Numbered from the stretch's first letter, positions 8,489 to 19,197 are shown. The stretch: DNA of 64,000 bases from Glaciecola punicea ACAM 611 (GCF_000252165.1 NZ_BAET01000004.1:1-64000); one strand, 5' to 3'. Notes: generated by a model not told the origin, from the sequence alone. Made by a program: numbers and translations.

Positions 8489-9637
8489 TTACACAAACTC
8501 TTCGAGCACAGTGTTTAAATAGCGCCGGCCCAAGTCTGACACCTGCCATGTGTTTACAGACTCTTCAAGTAGCCCTTTTTGAACGAGCTTTTTGATAATG
8601 TTCTGCTCACCGGCATTAAGTGAACGCCCGGTGTGCTGCAAAAAAGCGTCTTTTGGACAGGCTTCAAGCAGCCTAAATCTGTTCATGAAAAACTCAAACG
8701 CAAGCTCGTTGTCATTTACTGCTATGTGTTTATGCATATAGGGCTTGGTTAAGTTCATATACCCTTTAGGATGCTTAACTTTTTCAGTGCGGCTTATTGA
8801 AAAGTCGCTTAAGTTGGTAATCTTTCCATGCGCCCCACAGCCAATGCCCAAATAGTCACTAAAGCGCCAATAATTAAGGTTTTGTTCGCAGCGATGACCG
8901 TTTTGTCCGTAGGCTGAGACTTCATATTGTTCATAGCCCTTAGATTGCAGCAGCGCCTGCCCGTGTAGTTGAATTTCCCACAGTAAGTCCTCGTCAGGCA
9001 ACACAGGTGGTTTTGAATGAAACCGCGTATTCGGTTCTATGGTCAGCTGATACCACGACAAATGTGGCGGTTTGTGCGCAATGGCTTGGGTAAGATCGTC
9101 AAGCGCATTTTGCAAACTTTGTTCGGGTAATCCGTGCATTATGTCGGCGTTGAAAGACCTAAGCGGTAATTCTCGTGCGAATGTAAGAGCATTCTGGGAG
9201 TGCTGGGCATCGTGAATTCTACCAAGGGCGCTTAAGTGCTTTTGTTCGAAGCTTTGCACACCAATAGACATACGATTAATACCGGCTTGGGTAAAGCCTA
9301 AAAACTTGGCGGCTTCAGCGGTGCCAGGGTTGGCTTCCATGCTAATTTCTGCATTTTCATTGATGGGCAGTCGCTGTTTTACGCCGTGTAATAATTTGCT
9401 CATTGCTGTAACGCTCAATAAGCTTGGTGTACCGCCACCAATAAAAATGCTGCTTATTGGCCGAATATTCCCATTGTGGGTAATAAGCGGAATATCTTGA
9501 TCTAAGTCGGCCAGTAAATTCGCAATATATTCGTCCTCAGGTATGCCGCCTTTTAACTGATGTGAATTAAAATCGCAGTAGGGGCAGGTTTGTACACACC
9601 AAGGAATATGAATATATAGGGCAAGGGCTATGCTCAT
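8489..9637 (-). CDS. hemW: HemW, radical SAM heme chaperone (formerly coproporphyrinogen III oxidase-like)
   Basis: The 382-aa protein has the radical-SAM motif WCVQTCPYC with Cys14, Cys18 and Cys21 (CxxxCxxC), a GGGTPS SAM-site segment near residue 68 and the HemW C-terminal domain. HemW binds a 4Fe-4S cluster, SAM and heme and acts in heme trafficking rather than as the HemN oxidase. The single Tyr-His-Ile-Pro-Trp-Cys start (YIHIPWC) is typical. It follows rdgB on the same strand with a gap of about 10 nt, the usual rdgB-hemW arrangement in gammaproteobacteria. Confidence 0.93.
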   Translation of the reverse strand: MSIALALYIHIPWCVQTCPYCDFNSHQLKGGIPEDEYIANLLADLDQDIPLITHNGNIRPISSIFIGGGTPSLLSVTAMSKLLHGVKQRLPINENAEISMEANPGTAEAAKFLGFTQAGINRMSIGVQSFEQKHLSALGRIHDAQHSQNALTFARELPLRSFNADIMHGLPEQSLQNALDDLTQAIAHKPPHLSWYQLTIEPNTRFHSKPPVLPDEDLLWEIQLHGQALLQSKGYEQYEVSAYGQNGHRCEQNLNYWRFSDYLGIGCGAHGKITNLSDFSISRTEKVKHPKGYMNLTKPYMHKHIAVNDNELAFEFFMNRFRLLEACPKDAFLQHTGRSLNAGEQNIIKKLVQKGLLEESVNTWQVSDLGRRYLNTVLEEFV

Positions 9638-9647
9638 AAATTATGAC

Positions 9648-10253
9648 TTAAATAAGGGTTTGAAGTTTGTGCATTAACTCTTTTAAGGCCTTTGCGCGAT
9701 GGCTTATGTCGCTCTTTTCATGCTTAGACAGCATTGCCGCAGTTTGCGCTAGGCTAGGCACATAAAATAGTGGATCGTAGCCAAAACCACCTTCGCCAGA
9801 GGCCGAAGTGGCTATTTCACCTTCCCATTCACCTTGGCAAATTATGGGCGTCGGGTCGTTTGCGTGGCGCATAAACACCAGTACGCACAAAAACTTTGCT
9901 TGACGGTTATGCTTGCCGTTAAGCTCAGCGAGTAACTTTGTGCAGTTGTCGCTATCGCTTGGCTTAGTTTGTGCGTTTAGCGCGCCATACCTTGCTGAAT
10001 ATATCCCGGGCGCGCCGTTTAAGGCATCTACTACTAGGCCGCTGTCGTCGGCAATGGCGGGTAAGCCTGTGAGTTTAGCCGCATGACGAGCTTTAATAAT
10101 GGCATTTTCAACAAAGGTAGTGCCGGTTTCGGGTACGTCGGGTACATTGAAATCAGACTGGGGTGCTACGTCTATATTATATTGGGTAAACAGATGAGAA
10201 AATTCCGCCACCTTGCCTTTGTTGCCGGTGGCTAATACTATTTTATCCATCAC
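9648..10253 (-). CDS. rdgB: RdgB, dITP/XTP pyrophosphatase
   Basis: The 201-aa Ham1/RdgB family protein opens with IVLATGNKGKVAEF (the nucleotide-binding TGNxGK motif) and contains ADDSGLVVDALNGAPGIYSARY, with the acidic metal ligands and Ser-Gly, and GEGGFGYDPLFY near residue 150. It hydrolyses non-canonical dITP, dXTP and XTP to the monophosphates, keeping deaminated purines out of DNA and RNA. The gene lies between srmB and hemW with very short gaps, so it is probably cotranscribed with both. Confidence 0.94.
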   Translation of the reverse strand: MMDKIVLATGNKGKVAEFSHLFTQYNIDVAPQSDFNVPDVPETGTTFVENAIIKARHAAKLTGLPAIADDSGLVVDALNGAPGIYSARYGALNAQTKPSDSDNCTKLLAELNGKHNRQAKFLCVLVFMRHANDPTPIICQGEWEGEIATSASGEGGFGYDPLFYVPSLAQTAAMLSKHEKSDISHRAKALKELMHKLQTLI

Positions 10254-10258
10254 TTATC

Positions 10259-11524
10259 CTACTCTTTAGGTGACGCAGGGCGGGCGCCTTTACGTTTTTT
10301 ATTCGATATTTTTTTGCGCGCCGCGCTTAGCTTACTGGCCTTCTTGGTTTTTGTTTTCTTCACTTTGCGCAGTACAGGCGGCTTGTTCTTAGGCTTCAAT
10401 TCGTCTACAACACGCGCTTTAAAAGCGTCTTGGGTATAGCGTGCAACTTTGCCAACCCACATAAAGTCATGCGCTTCAATGAGCGATATTGCCACGCCTT
10501 TTGCGCCTGCTCTGCCGGTGCGGCCTATGCGATGAAGGTACACGTCTGCGCCTCGTGGCATGTCGTAATTAATAACATGTGACACATCGGGCACGTCTAA
10601 GCCGCGCGCGGCCACGTCGGTCGCAATCAGTATTTTTACGTCACCGTTTTTAAAACTGCTTAAGGCCGCCATGCGTTTGTCTTGGGGCATATCGCCCTGT
10701 AAGTAGGCCACATTAAAGTCTTTGGAGAATAAGCGGTCTTTCATTTTATGCAGGCGTTCGCGCGTTTTCACAAACACAATGCACGACTCGACCGTGTTGG
10801 CTAAATGGTAATCAAGCAGCGCGTCTTTGTGTTTAGGGTCGTCGCATAAATGATACCACTGCAAGGTCTTTGCTTTTTCTTTGCGCGAAGGCGAAGCGTT
10901 GTGTTCGATAGGATTTTGCAAAATGTCGCGCGCAAAGTTGCGCACGCCGCGGCCTTCTAAGGTGGCCGAAAACAACATGGTTTGTTTACGCCATCTTGCT
11001 TCTTCACAAATTTGATTCACCACTGCGCCAAAGCCCATGTCGAGCATGCGGTCAGCTTCATCTAACACTAATGATTCTATTTCACGGCAGTCGAAGCTTT
11101 CAGATTGAATGTGCTCTAATAAACGCCCAGGGGTGGCGACTAAAATATCGAGCCTGTTGGATAATGTCTCGCGATCGGTACCGTAGTTTATGCCGCCGGT
11201 AATAACGCCCACCACTAAATCGGTGTTTTTACACAAAAGCTCGGCGTGTTCGGCTACTTGATAAGCAAGTTCGCGCGTGGGCACCAATATCAGTGAACGA
11301 GCTGAGCTACTGTATTTATTTGGATAGTCGAGTAAAAATTGGCAAATAGGCAGTATAAAAGCAGCTGTTTTGCCAGTTCCGGTAGGCGCACAGGCAAGAA
11401 TATCGGCGCCGTCCATTGCGTCGGGTATCACCGATGCTTGAATAGAGGTGGGTTTTGTAAATCCCAAGTCGTTAACTGCACTGACTAATTCGTCGTTAAG
11501 TTCTAGGGCGTAGAAGCTGCTCAA
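10259..11524 (-). CDS. srmB: SrmB, DEAD-box RNA helicase for 50S ribosome assembly
   Basis: The 421-aa helicase contains the Q motif (FTKPTSIQ), Walker A APTGTGKT at residues 46-53, DEAD (LVLDEADRMLDMGF), SAT (LFSATLEGRG) and HRIGRTGRAG. Both RecA domains follow E. coli SrmB closely, including ETRWRKQT-like (EEARWRKQT) and QWYHLCDDPKHK segments. The last 50 residues are a Lys/Arg-rich tail expected to bind rRNA. SrmB acts early in 50S assembly and matters most in the cold. The start is ATG with ORF directly upstream of rdgB on the minus strand. Confidence 0.92.
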   Translation of the reverse strand: MSSFYALELNDELVSAVNDLGFTKPTSIQASVIPDAMDGADILACAPTGTGKTAAFILPICQFLLDYPNKYSSSARSLILVPTRELAYQVAEHAELLCKNTDLVVGVITGGINYGTDRETLSNRLDILVATPGRLLEHIQSESFDCREIESLVLDEADRMLDMGFGAVVNQICEEARWRKQTMLFSATLEGRGVRNFARDILQNPIEHNASPSRKEKAKTLQWYHLCDDPKHKDALLDYHLANTVESCIVFVKTRERLHKMKDRLFSKDFNVAYLQGDMPQDKRMAALSSFKNGDVKILIATDVAARGLDVPDVSHVINYDMPRGADVYLHRIGRTGRAGAKGVAISLIEAHDFMWVGKVARYTQDAFKARVVDELKPKNKPPVLRKVKKTKTKKASKLSAARKKISNKKRKGARPASPKE

Positions 11525-11814
11525 TGGTGATGGCCTTTAGTAAAATATAATATACGTAAAAATATAGCGTTTTTTTAACGTCGTTTCGCGCAAGTTTACC
11601 TTATTTATGCGATTTTTAATAATGCCAATATACAAATTATGATGAAGTTTTTAGCCTATTGTTAATTAGCGGTGTCTTAATTGTGGCAAATGCTAATCTC
11701 AAATTTACCCTTCACTGTAAACATGCTAATTTAACGCTATTCAGTCATGTGCATTACGCTGCTTTTTTACGATCGCAAGAGTACGCATACAACAATAACG
11801 AAAAGAATATACCC

Positions 11815-12738
11815 TTGTACTTAAATTATTATGGCTTAAACGATAATCCCTTTTCAATAGCGCCTAACCCCGACTATTTATTTATGAGTACTCGCCATAA
11901 ACAAGCGCTAGCGCATTTAAATTTTGGGTTAACGGAGTCGGGCGGCTTTGTTATGCTCACCGGTGAGGTCGGCACGGGCAAAACGACAGTGTCGCGCAAA
12001 CTCATGCAAGAGCTCGGCAAAGACACCCAAATGGCGGTAATACTCAATCCTACCTTGTCGGCGCTTGAGCTACTGGCAACGGTGTGTGACGAGTTGGGGG
12101 TAAACTATGATCAAAACAGCGCGTCTTTGAAAGTATTCACCGACCGCATATTAGCCAAGCTCGCCAGTAATCATGAAAACGGCGTAAACACGGTGCTGTT
12201 GATTGATGAAGCGCAGCATCTATTGCCCGAAGTGCTTGAACAACTGCGCTTGCTGACAAATTTAGAAACCAATCGCGAAAAGCTGCTTAAAGTGGTGCTC
12301 ATTGGGCAGCCTGAACTACAGCAACTGCTCAGACGAAACGAACTTCGTCAGCTTGCCCAACGCGTAACGGCAAGGTATCATTTATTGCCCTTAACACAAG
12401 TTGAAGTAGGCCAATATGTAGAGCATCGCTGGTCGGTTGCCGGTGGTTTAAGCGCCTGCTTCACAAAAGCCGCACTTGTTGAGCTTTTCACTATAAGCGG
12501 CGGCATTCCCCGCGTTATCAATCTGCTGTGTGACCGCGCCTTAAGTTTAGGCTATTCCTTACAAAAACCTTTTGTTGACCATCAAATTATGGTCTCGTCT
12601 AGTTTTCAGGTGTTAGGCGAAGACATTGTTTTGCAGCGCCAGCAATCGCGCTTCAAACCGCTCTATATTCGCTGGTTTTTGCTGGCGCTTATCCTAGGTT
12701 TACTCACCGGTGCTATTTATGGAGGGCTGTATGCTTAA
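11815..12738 (+). CDS. gspA: GspA/ExeA-like AAA ATPase, short form without peptidoglycan-binding domain
   Basis: The region encoding YLNYYGLNDNPFSIAPNPDYLFMS is the standard N-terminus of ExeA/GspA ATPases, so the start is placed at TTG 11815; the frame is open about 50 codons further upstream, but that part has no family similarity. Walker A is GEVGTGKT and Walker B is VLLIDEAQ. A single C-terminal membrane span (about the last 25 residues) ends the protein, so the periplasmic peptidoglycan-binding domain of Aeromonas ExeA is missing. GspA and GspB help insert the type II secretin through the cell wall. It overlaps the gspB start by 8 nt. Confidence 0.85.
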   Translation: MYLNYYGLNDNPFSIAPNPDYLFMSTRHKQALAHLNFGLTESGGFVMLTGEVGTGKTTVSRKLMQELGKDTQMAVILNPTLSALELLATVCDELGVNYDQNSASLKVFTDRILAKLASNHENGVNTVLLIDEAQHLLPEVLEQLRLLTNLETNREKLLKVVLIGQPELQQLLRRNELRQLAQRVTARYHLLPLTQVEVGQYVEHRWSVAGGLSACFTKAALVELFTISGGIPRVINLLCDRALSLGYSLQKPFVDHQIMVSSSFQVLGEDIVLQRQQSRFKPLYIRWFLLALILGLLTGAIYGGLYA

Positions 12739-14134
12739 GCAGCTAAAAGTTAGTGAGCTGATTCCCGGCATGATGGTGACGCAAGTCATTGAGCAGCATG
12801 GTCCAGCCAAAATACGTAAAGTGGGCTTTATACGCTCTGCAGATATGATCCGCGGGCTCAGCGAAATGGGCGTTAGTGTGGTAGAAGTAGACATCAATCA
12901 AAGTTTGCACGTAGAGCTTGAAGATGACGAAGACGCTCAAGGCCCAAGCGCGCTTACTACCAAGCCCAATACTAGCAACACAGATAGCACTAGCACAAAC
13001 GATGTACCGGTGCGAAGAGCTACGGCCACTCAGCGTCTTGTTGCCTCAAATCGACAAATTGCCGATGTTGACCGGCAGCTTTCACAGCAGTTTCATCGCT
13101 CTTTATTCTTGCCTGCCGTAGATCAAATGCCATCTAAATGGATGCTGTATGGTAAGCCCTACACTTTACTGCTGATGTTTATTTTATGCGGTTTTGCTAT
13201 CGGCAGCGCCACCACGACCGTAATATCGGGTATGCTTTATGCAAAAGATTCAACTGAGGTATCATCCATAAATACCACAAATAGCGATAGCGGCGTTGTA
13301 GCCATAGTCGCCACAGTCGCGAACGTAGCGCCAATTACTAATACATCAGCAATATCAGGCCAAAGCTTGGACCGCCAAGATGAGCCTAGCAGCGACAGCT
13401 CACCTAATGAAAAAAGTACCAATAGCGGCATGGATGTGAATACGCAAACGCAAAATCTACCAAATGTAACGTTGTCGACTAGCTCAGAGCAAACAGCAAA
13501 CGCAGGCCTATATAGTCTACAAGACAGCGTTAATGCAGCAAAACCGTCTGTTGAACGAGGCATAGCTAACAACGATATAGCTAACAACGATATAGGTCAA
13601 TCAGCGCAGCCTTTTACAATTGAAACAATAAACGGCGTTGAGCTTGAAGAAGGACAACAGGTGCTTGGCTATCAAAGCGGCAGCGAAGATGACATCAACA
13701 CCAACAGCATAAGTCAACGCGGTGCACAAACTCGCGTAAATAGAGCAGCTGATAATGACAGCAGCGCATCTAACGAGTCGTCAAATGAACGGCTCAATCC
13801 TACCTTATTACGGCGCATTCAAGCCGCCGCCCAAGACATTGACAGCCAAGAAGGCATGTGGTCTCAAGAGATACTGAAAGTTACCGACCTAAACGCCTTG
13901 CCGCGCATAGATCAGCTGCCGCCGGCTGTGTTAACGCAAATGCCAGCGATGAGTTTTAGTGCGCATATGTATGCCTCAAATCCTCGTGACAGATGGGTTA
14001 GAGTTAACAGTCAACGTTTAAGTGAGGGAGATATTATTGCGAATAATGTGGTGTTAAAACGAATTGAGTCTGAAAAAGTCGTGTTGGAATACAAGGGTGA
14101 TGAGTTCACTATGAACGCTTTGTCAGACTGGTAG
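12731..14134 (+). CDS. gspB: GspB-type type II secretion protein with N-terminal DUF3391-like domain
   Basis: ATG 12731, preceded by GGAGG (12720-12724), gives 467 aa. Residues 1-60 (QLKVSELIPGMMVTQV, later SVVEVDINQS) read like DUF3391, the domain usually found at the N-terminus of HD-GYP phosphodiesterases. A single membrane span follows (about residues 141-165), then a long low-complexity Ser/Asn/Thr linker with an IANND repeat, then a C-terminal domain (AHMYASNPRDRWVRVNSQRL, ending ALSDW) typical of the GspB/PulB type II secretion family. With GspA it should form a cell-wall-remodelling secretin assembly complex. The DUF3391-GspB combination is unusual. Confidence 0.8.
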   Translation: MLKQLKVSELIPGMMVTQVIEQHGPAKIRKVGFIRSADMIRGLSEMGVSVVEVDINQSLHVELEDDEDAQGPSALTTKPNTSNTDSTSTNDVPVRRATATQRLVASNRQIADVDRQLSQQFHRSLFLPAVDQMPSKWMLYGKPYTLLLMFILCGFAIGSATTTVISGMLYAKDSTEVSSINTTNSDSGVVAIVATVANVAPITNTSAISGQSLDRQDEPSSDSSPNEKSTNSGMDVNTQTQNLPNVTLSTSSEQTANAGLYSLQDSVNAAKPSVERGIANNDIANNDIGQSAQPFTIETINGVELEEGQQVLGYQSGSEDDINTNSISQRGAQTRVNRAADNDSSASNESSNERLNPTLLRRIQAAAQDIDSQEGMWSQEILKVTDLNALPRIDQLPPAVLTQMPAMSFSAHMYASNPRDRWVRVNSQRLSEGDIIANNVVLKRIESEKVVLEYKGDEFTMNALSDW

Positions 14135-14181
14135 CACCGCCGTTCTGGCAATTACCATGTTTAGCGTTGCCGTATCTGGCA

Positions 14182-14234
14182 CAAGCGGGTTTAGTATTGT
14201 AGCAATTGCCCCACAATGCTAAATCCCGCACTTG
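14182..14234. terminator. Long imperfect hairpin between convergent gspB and leuD
   Basis: CAAGCGGGTTTAGTATTGT (14182-14200) pairs with the arm ACAATGCTAAAT...CACTTG ending at 14234, with one or two bulged bases and a G-U pair. There is no strong T-run on either side, so it may be a bidirectional terminator, an mRNA 3'-end stabiliser or a REP-like element. It is the only structured sequence in the 106-nt convergent gap. Confidence 0.45.
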
Positions 14235-14240
14235 GGTAAT

Positions 14241-14840
14241 CTAAAGCCAACTGCGTCTTGCTTTTTCAAACTGCGTAATTTGAGCGTCGTGCTCAAGCGT
14301 TTGCCCAATCGCGTCAAGCCCTTTAAGCAAATTAGTTTTATGATGACTTGCAATATCAAATAAAAACTCAAGCTCTTCACATTTAACGCTTTGCGCGGTC
14401 AATGTCACCGTAATAACAACCTTAGGATTGTTGGCTACCTTTGTAAACAACTGATCTAGCTCAACGTTTGGTAAGGTAAGCACCAACAGCTGGTTGTTGA
14501 TACTGTTACCATAAAATATGTCGGCAAAGCTGTTGGCAATAATGCAGTTAAAGCCAAAGTCGGCTAGCGCCCACGGTGCGTGTTCTCGGCTTGAACCACA
14601 GCCGAAATTCTCCCGCGTTAGCAGTATAGACGCGCCTTTATACTCGGGCTGATTAAGTGAAAAGTCAGGGTCAACCTGATCTTTATCACCGTTTTGATAG
14701 CGCCAATCATGAAACAAATTAACCCCGTAGCCAGTGCGCGTTATCCCGGTTAAAAACTGCTTAGGAATAATTTGATCGGTGTCTATATTAGCCTGATCTA
14801 GCGGGGCAACTGTGCCGGTGACTATATTAATACCCGTCAT
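14241..14840 (-). CDS. leuD: LeuD, 3-isopropylmalate dehydratase small subunit
   Basis: The 199-aa protein has the expected length and the swivelling-domain motifs: VAPLDQANIDTDQIIPKQFL at the N-terminus and LLTRENFGCGSSREHAPWAL in the middle, with the GSSREHA substrate-binding loop. With LeuC it isomerises 2- to 3-isopropylmalate in leucine synthesis. Its ATG at 14840 shares a base with the leuC stop, so the two subunits are translationally coupled. It is the last gene of leuABCD. Confidence 0.96.
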   Translation of the reverse strand: MTGINIVTGTVAPLDQANIDTDQIIPKQFLTGITRTGYGVNLFHDWRYQNGDKDQVDPDFSLNQPEYKGASILLTRENFGCGSSREHAPWALADFGFNCIIANSFADIFYGNSINNQLLVLTLPNVELDQLFTKVANNPKVVITVTLTAQSVKCEELEFLFDIASHHKTNLLKGLDAIGQTLEHDAQITQFEKARRSWL

Positions 14841-16255
14841 TAGTGTTCTCCCATAGTGCGTACGTCGGTAAATTTACCCGTAATAGCCGCTGCGGCTGCC
14901 ATTTCAGGGCTAACTAAATGCGTGCGCCCTCCACGACCTTGTCGGCCTTCAAAATTTCGATTGCTGGTTGAAGCGCAGCGATCACCCGGCTGCAATATAT
15001 CGTCGTTCATGCCCAAACACATTGAGCACCCAGGTAGGCGCCATTCAAAGCCGCTTTGTTTGAATATTACATCGAGCTGTTCAGTTTCAGCCTGCTCTTT
15101 TACCTGGACCGAGCCTGGTACCACAATGGCCGTTACGCCTTTTGCAACTTTGCCTAAAGCCGCTATTTTGGCCGCAGCGCGCAAATCTTCTATGCGGCTG
15201 TTAGTGCATGAGCCAATAAACACATGCGAAATACTAATATCGCTTATGGCTTGGCCTGCTTCAAGACCCATATATTTTAAGGCTTTGTTGGCTGACTCTT
15301 TAACCACAGCGTCGCTATAGCTATCGGGTTGTGGGACGTGTTGCTTGATGCCCACTACCTGTCCCGGATTGGTTCCCCACGTGACTTGCGGCTCAATGTC
15401 TGCGGCGTCTAGCTCTACCACACTGTCAAATTGGGCATCTTGGTCGGTGTATAAGCTTTTCCAATAGCACACGGCGTCGTCCCAATGTGCCTCACTTGGC
15501 GCAAATTCGCGGCCTCTAATGTATTCTATGGTTTTATCGTCAGGCGCAATAAGACCGGCTTTTGCCCCCGCTTCAATACTCATATTACACACGGTCATGC
15601 GCTGTTCCATCGACAAGTCGCGAATGGCTTGGCCGGCGTATTCAATCACATGACCGGTGGCACCGGCGTGGCCAATTTTACCAATAATGGCCAAAATAAT
15701 ATCTTTTGCGGTGACGCCAAGCCCCAGTTTACCATTCACGTTTATAAGCATGCTTTTACCGCGCGATTGCTTAAGTGTTTGACTGGCCAACACATGCTCA
15801 ACCTGCGAGGTGCCTATGCCAAAGGCCAGAGCACCAAACGCGCCGTGCGTGGCGGTATGCGAGTCGCCGCATACAACGGTCATGCCCGGATGAATAAGTC
15901 CCAGCTGCGGCCCTATTACATGCACAATGCCTTGATTTTTGTGACCCACAGGATAAAGCTGAATATTGTGCTGTGCACAATTTGCGGCCAAAGTATTTAG
16001 CTGTAACGCATTTTGAGGGCCGCAGGCATCAAGCGCTAATGAACGCGTTGAAATACTATGATCCATGGTCCCAAAGGTAAGGTCAGGACGACGCACGCTG
16101 CGACCTTTTTCAGCCAGTCCGGCAAATGCCTGTGGGGTGGTAACCTCATGAATTAAATGGCGGTCAATATAAAGTAATAAATCCTCTCCCAAATCTTCTA
16201 CAATATGTGCATTTAGGACTTTTTCATACAGCGTAGAGGGTGTCGTTGATGTCAT
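14840..16255 (-). CDS. leuC: LeuC, 3-isopropylmalate dehydratase large subunit
   Basis: The start is placed at ATG 16255 ([20 protein letters not shown]), ten bases downstream of an AAGGAG site that overlaps the leuB stop; an upstream in-frame ATG at 16291 would invade leuB and is unlikely. The 471-aa product has the aconitase-family 4Fe-4S ligands in IGSCTNSR and in [10 protein letters not shown], plus [12 protein letters not shown]. It forms the catalytic half of isopropylmalate isomerase with LeuD. Confidence 0.96.
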   Translation of the reverse strand: MTSTTPSTLYEKVLNAHIVEDLGEDLLLYIDRHLIHEVTTPQAFAGLAEKGRSVRRPDLTFGTMDHSISTRSLALDACGPQNALQLNTLAANCAQHNIQLYPVGHKNQGIVHVIGPQLGLIHPGMTVVCGDSHTATHGAFGALAFGIGTSQVEHVLASQTLKQSRGKSMLINVNGKLGLGVTAKDIILAIIGKIGHAGATGHVIEYAGQAIRDLSMEQRMTVCNMSIEAGAKAGLIAPDDKTIEYIRGREFAPSEAHWDDAVCYWKSLYTDQDAQFDSVVELDAADIEPQVTWGTNPGQVVGIKQHVPQPDSYSDAVVKESANKALKYMGLEAGQAISDISISHVFIGSCTNSRIEDLRAAAKIAALGKVAKGVTAIVVPGSVQVKEQAETEQLDVIFKQSGFEWRLPGCSMCLGMNDDILQPGDRCASTSNRNFEGRQGRGGRTHLVSPEMAAAAAITGKFTDVRTMGEH

Positions 16256-16265
16256 GTTGGGCTCC

Positions 16266-17351
<1,086 letters not shown>

Positions 17352-18905
17352 TTAAACTCCTACTATTTTATGTTGTTTTTGTTGATCAATCTGATCGGCC
17401 AAATATGTGTTGTTTAACACGAATATAAGTGACTTAACGCCAGCCTCAACAATGTCGGTGGCTAAGCCGATGCCATTAAAGCGACGGCCGTTGTATTCTA
17501 CTATAACGCTCACTTGAGCGAGAGCGTCGGCGCCTTCGCCTTTTGAATCAAGTTTAAAGTCAACAATCTCTAAGCTGTGCCCATCAATGGCTTTTATAAT
17601 GGCATTAAATGCTGCATCAACCGGGCCATTGCCGGTGGCCGCTTGGGTAATCTCATGTTCACCAGCCAGTATAGTGACGGTGGCAGTTGGCACAATATTG
17701 TGGCCCGAGCTTGCATGCAGGTAGTTCAATTTATAATGCGCGTGCTCATGTTTTTGCTGGTCGAAAAACAGTAGCGCCTCTAAGTCATAGTCAAATACTT
17801 GGCCTTTTTTGTCGGCAAGGCGCACAAATGATTCGTATATGTTATCCAGATCGTATTCATCTGGGCCATAGCCAAGCTCACCTAGTCGGTGTTTAATAAC
17901 GTGACGACCAGAGCGTGAGGTCAAATTAAGCACATTCTTGTTTATGCCCACGCTTTCAGGTGTCATTATTTCATAAGTGTTTTGCCCTTTTAACACGCCG
18001 TCTTGGTGAATGCCTGATGAGTGACTAAAGGCGTTGGCCCCTACAATTGCTTTGTTTGCCTGCACCGGCATGCTGCATAACTGGCTGACTAATTTCGAGG
18101 CTCTGTGAATTTCTTGCGTGTTAATATTGGTGTTAAGGCCTAATTTTTGGTAGCGCGTTTTAAGCGTCATCACAATTTCTTCTAATGAGCAATTGCCGGC
18201 GCGTTCACCAATACCATTTATAGTGCATTCAATTTGTCTGGCGCCATGTTCTACCGCCGTTAAAGAGTTGGCCACTGCTAAGCCTAAATCATTGTGACAG
18301 TGGACCGAAATAATGGCTTTGTCTATGTTGGGCACTCGGTTAAACAAACTACTTATAATGCTACCAAACTCAGACGGTATGGTATAGCCCACGGTATCGG
18401 GAATATTAACGGTGGTTGCGCCCGCTGTAATGGCCGCCTCAACCATTCTGCACAAATAATCTATGTGGGTTCGCCCCGCATCTTCACAGGAAAACTCTAT
18501 GTCATCGGTGTATTTGCTGGCGTGTTTAATGGCCTTTATCGCCATCTCAACGACTTCGTCTTGTGACTTACGCAGCTTGGTATTTACGTGAATATCGGAG
18601 GTGGCTATAAAGGTATGAATTCTGAACGCTTCGGCAACGCCAAGTGCTTCGCCGCATGCGTCTATGTCTTTGGCTAAGGCCCGTGATAGACCGCACACAC
18701 GCGCATTTTTAATTTCTTTTGCGATCAGTTGAACCGACTTGAAATCGCCCGGTGACGATACTGGAAAACCTGCCTCAATAACGTCCACGCCTAGGCGTTC
18801 CAGCATGAGGGCTATCTGAAGTTTTTCGCGTACATTAAGACTGGCCGGCAGTGCTTGTTCGCCGTCGCGTAGACTGGTGTCGAAAATGATGACTTGATTG
18901 TTCAT
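17352..18905 (-). CDS. leuA: LeuA, 2-isopropylmalate synthase
   Basis: The 517-aa protein contains the TIM-barrel start [17 protein letters not shown] with the catalytic Arg-Asp, the metal-binding HCHND motif ([14 protein letters not shown]) and a C-terminal LeuA regulatory domain (from about residue 390), through which leucine inhibits the enzyme. It condenses acetyl-CoA with 2-oxoisovalerate, the first committed step to leucine. ATG 18905 follows a GGGG-type ribosome site. Upstream are an attenuator and a leucine-rich leader peptide, so expression is probably leucine-controlled. Confidence 0.97.
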   Translation of the reverse strand: MNNQVIIFDTSLRDGEQALPASLNVREKLQIALMLERLGVDVIEAGFPVSSPGDFKSVQLIAKEIKNARVCGLSRALAKDIDACGEALGVAEAFRIHTFIATSDIHVNTKLRKSQDEVVEMAIKAIKHASKYTDDIEFSCEDAGRTHIDYLCRMVEAAITAGATTVNIPDTVGYTIPSEFGSIISSLFNRVPNIDKAIISVHCHNDLGLAVANSLTAVEHGARQIECTINGIGERAGNCSLEEIVMTLKTRYQKLGLNTNINTQEIHRASKLVSQLCSMPVQANKAIVGANAFSHSSGIHQDGVLKGQNTYEIMTPESVGINKNVLNLTSRSGRHVIKHRLGELGYGPDEYDLDNIYESFVRLADKKGQVFDYDLEALLFFDQQKHEHAHYKLNYLHASSGHNIVPTATVTILAGEHEITQAATGNGPVDAAFNAIIKAIDGHSLEIVDFKLDSKGEGADALAQVSVIVEYNGRRFNGIGLATDIVEAGVKSLIFVLNNTYLADQIDQQKQHKIVGV

Positions 18906-18964
18906 TATTACCCCTATTGGCCGCTTATTAACAGCCTAATTATGCATTGACGCTAATAAAAAAA

Positions 18965-18996
18965 GACATAAAAAAACCCGTGCATTACACGGGTTT
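18965..18996 (-). terminator. leu operon attenuator (intrinsic terminator)
   Basis: On the minus strand AAACCCGTG (18996-18988), loop TAATG and CACGGGTTT (18982-18974) form a perfect 9-bp stem followed by a T-rich run. A copy of the 3' arm core, GCACGGGT, lies at the end of leuL (19024-19017) and can pair with the 5' arm to make an antiterminator. A ribosome stalled at the Leu codons leaves that copy free, which favours read-through; a ribosome at the leuL stop covers it, so the terminator forms. This is the classical amino-acid attenuation geometry. Confidence 0.85.
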
Positions 18997-19014
18997 AGAA
19001 AATATATATAAACA

Positions 19015-19101
19015 TTACCCGTGCGTTTTTGGCCCCAGTAATAAGAGTAGCAGAATAACACTTGGCTGTACGTGCAAAAGATGAAAATTTTGTGGCGTCA
19101 T
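19015..19101 (-). CDS. leuL: leuL, leucine operon leader peptide
   Basis: A 28-codon ORF starts at ATG 19101 with GGAG (19112-19109) correctly spaced. It encodes MTPQNFHLLHVQPSVI, then six consecutive leucines (codons CTG CTA CTC TTA TTA CTG), then GPKTHG and TAA. The Leu run, the position between the leu promoter and leuA, and the downstream terminator/antiterminator identify it as the leu attenuation leader. Its sequence differs from enterobacterial leuL apart from the Leu run. Confidence 0.9.
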   Translation of the reverse strand: MTPQNFHLLHVQPSVILLLLLLGPKTHG

Positions 19102-19130
19102 GTTGATTCTCCAGCAATGTTAGTAATCAG

Positions 19131-19159
19131 AATGTAACCTTGTTTAGAATATCCGTCAA
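19131..19159 (-). promoter_or_regulatory. leu operon sigma70 promoter
   Basis: On the minus strand TTGACG (19159-19154) and TACATT (19136-19131) are separated by exactly 17 bp. Initiation would fall about 20-25 nt upstream of the leuL ATG at 19101, in the 96-nt gap after the LysR-type gene. This is the expected position for a transcript attenuated at 18965-18996. Confidence 0.7.
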
Positions 19160-19197
19160 CCGAAAAGCGTATATCATCTGAAGTTTACAGGAGGCAT

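Noticed and set aside
11659-11814. N-terminal extension of the GspA-like ATPase
   Set aside because: The 52 extra codons show no family similarity; the conserved protein starts at YLNYYGL.
13560-13600. Short tandem repeat encoding IANND in gspB
   Set aside because: It is a simple two-copy duplication in a low-complexity linker and needs no special explanation.
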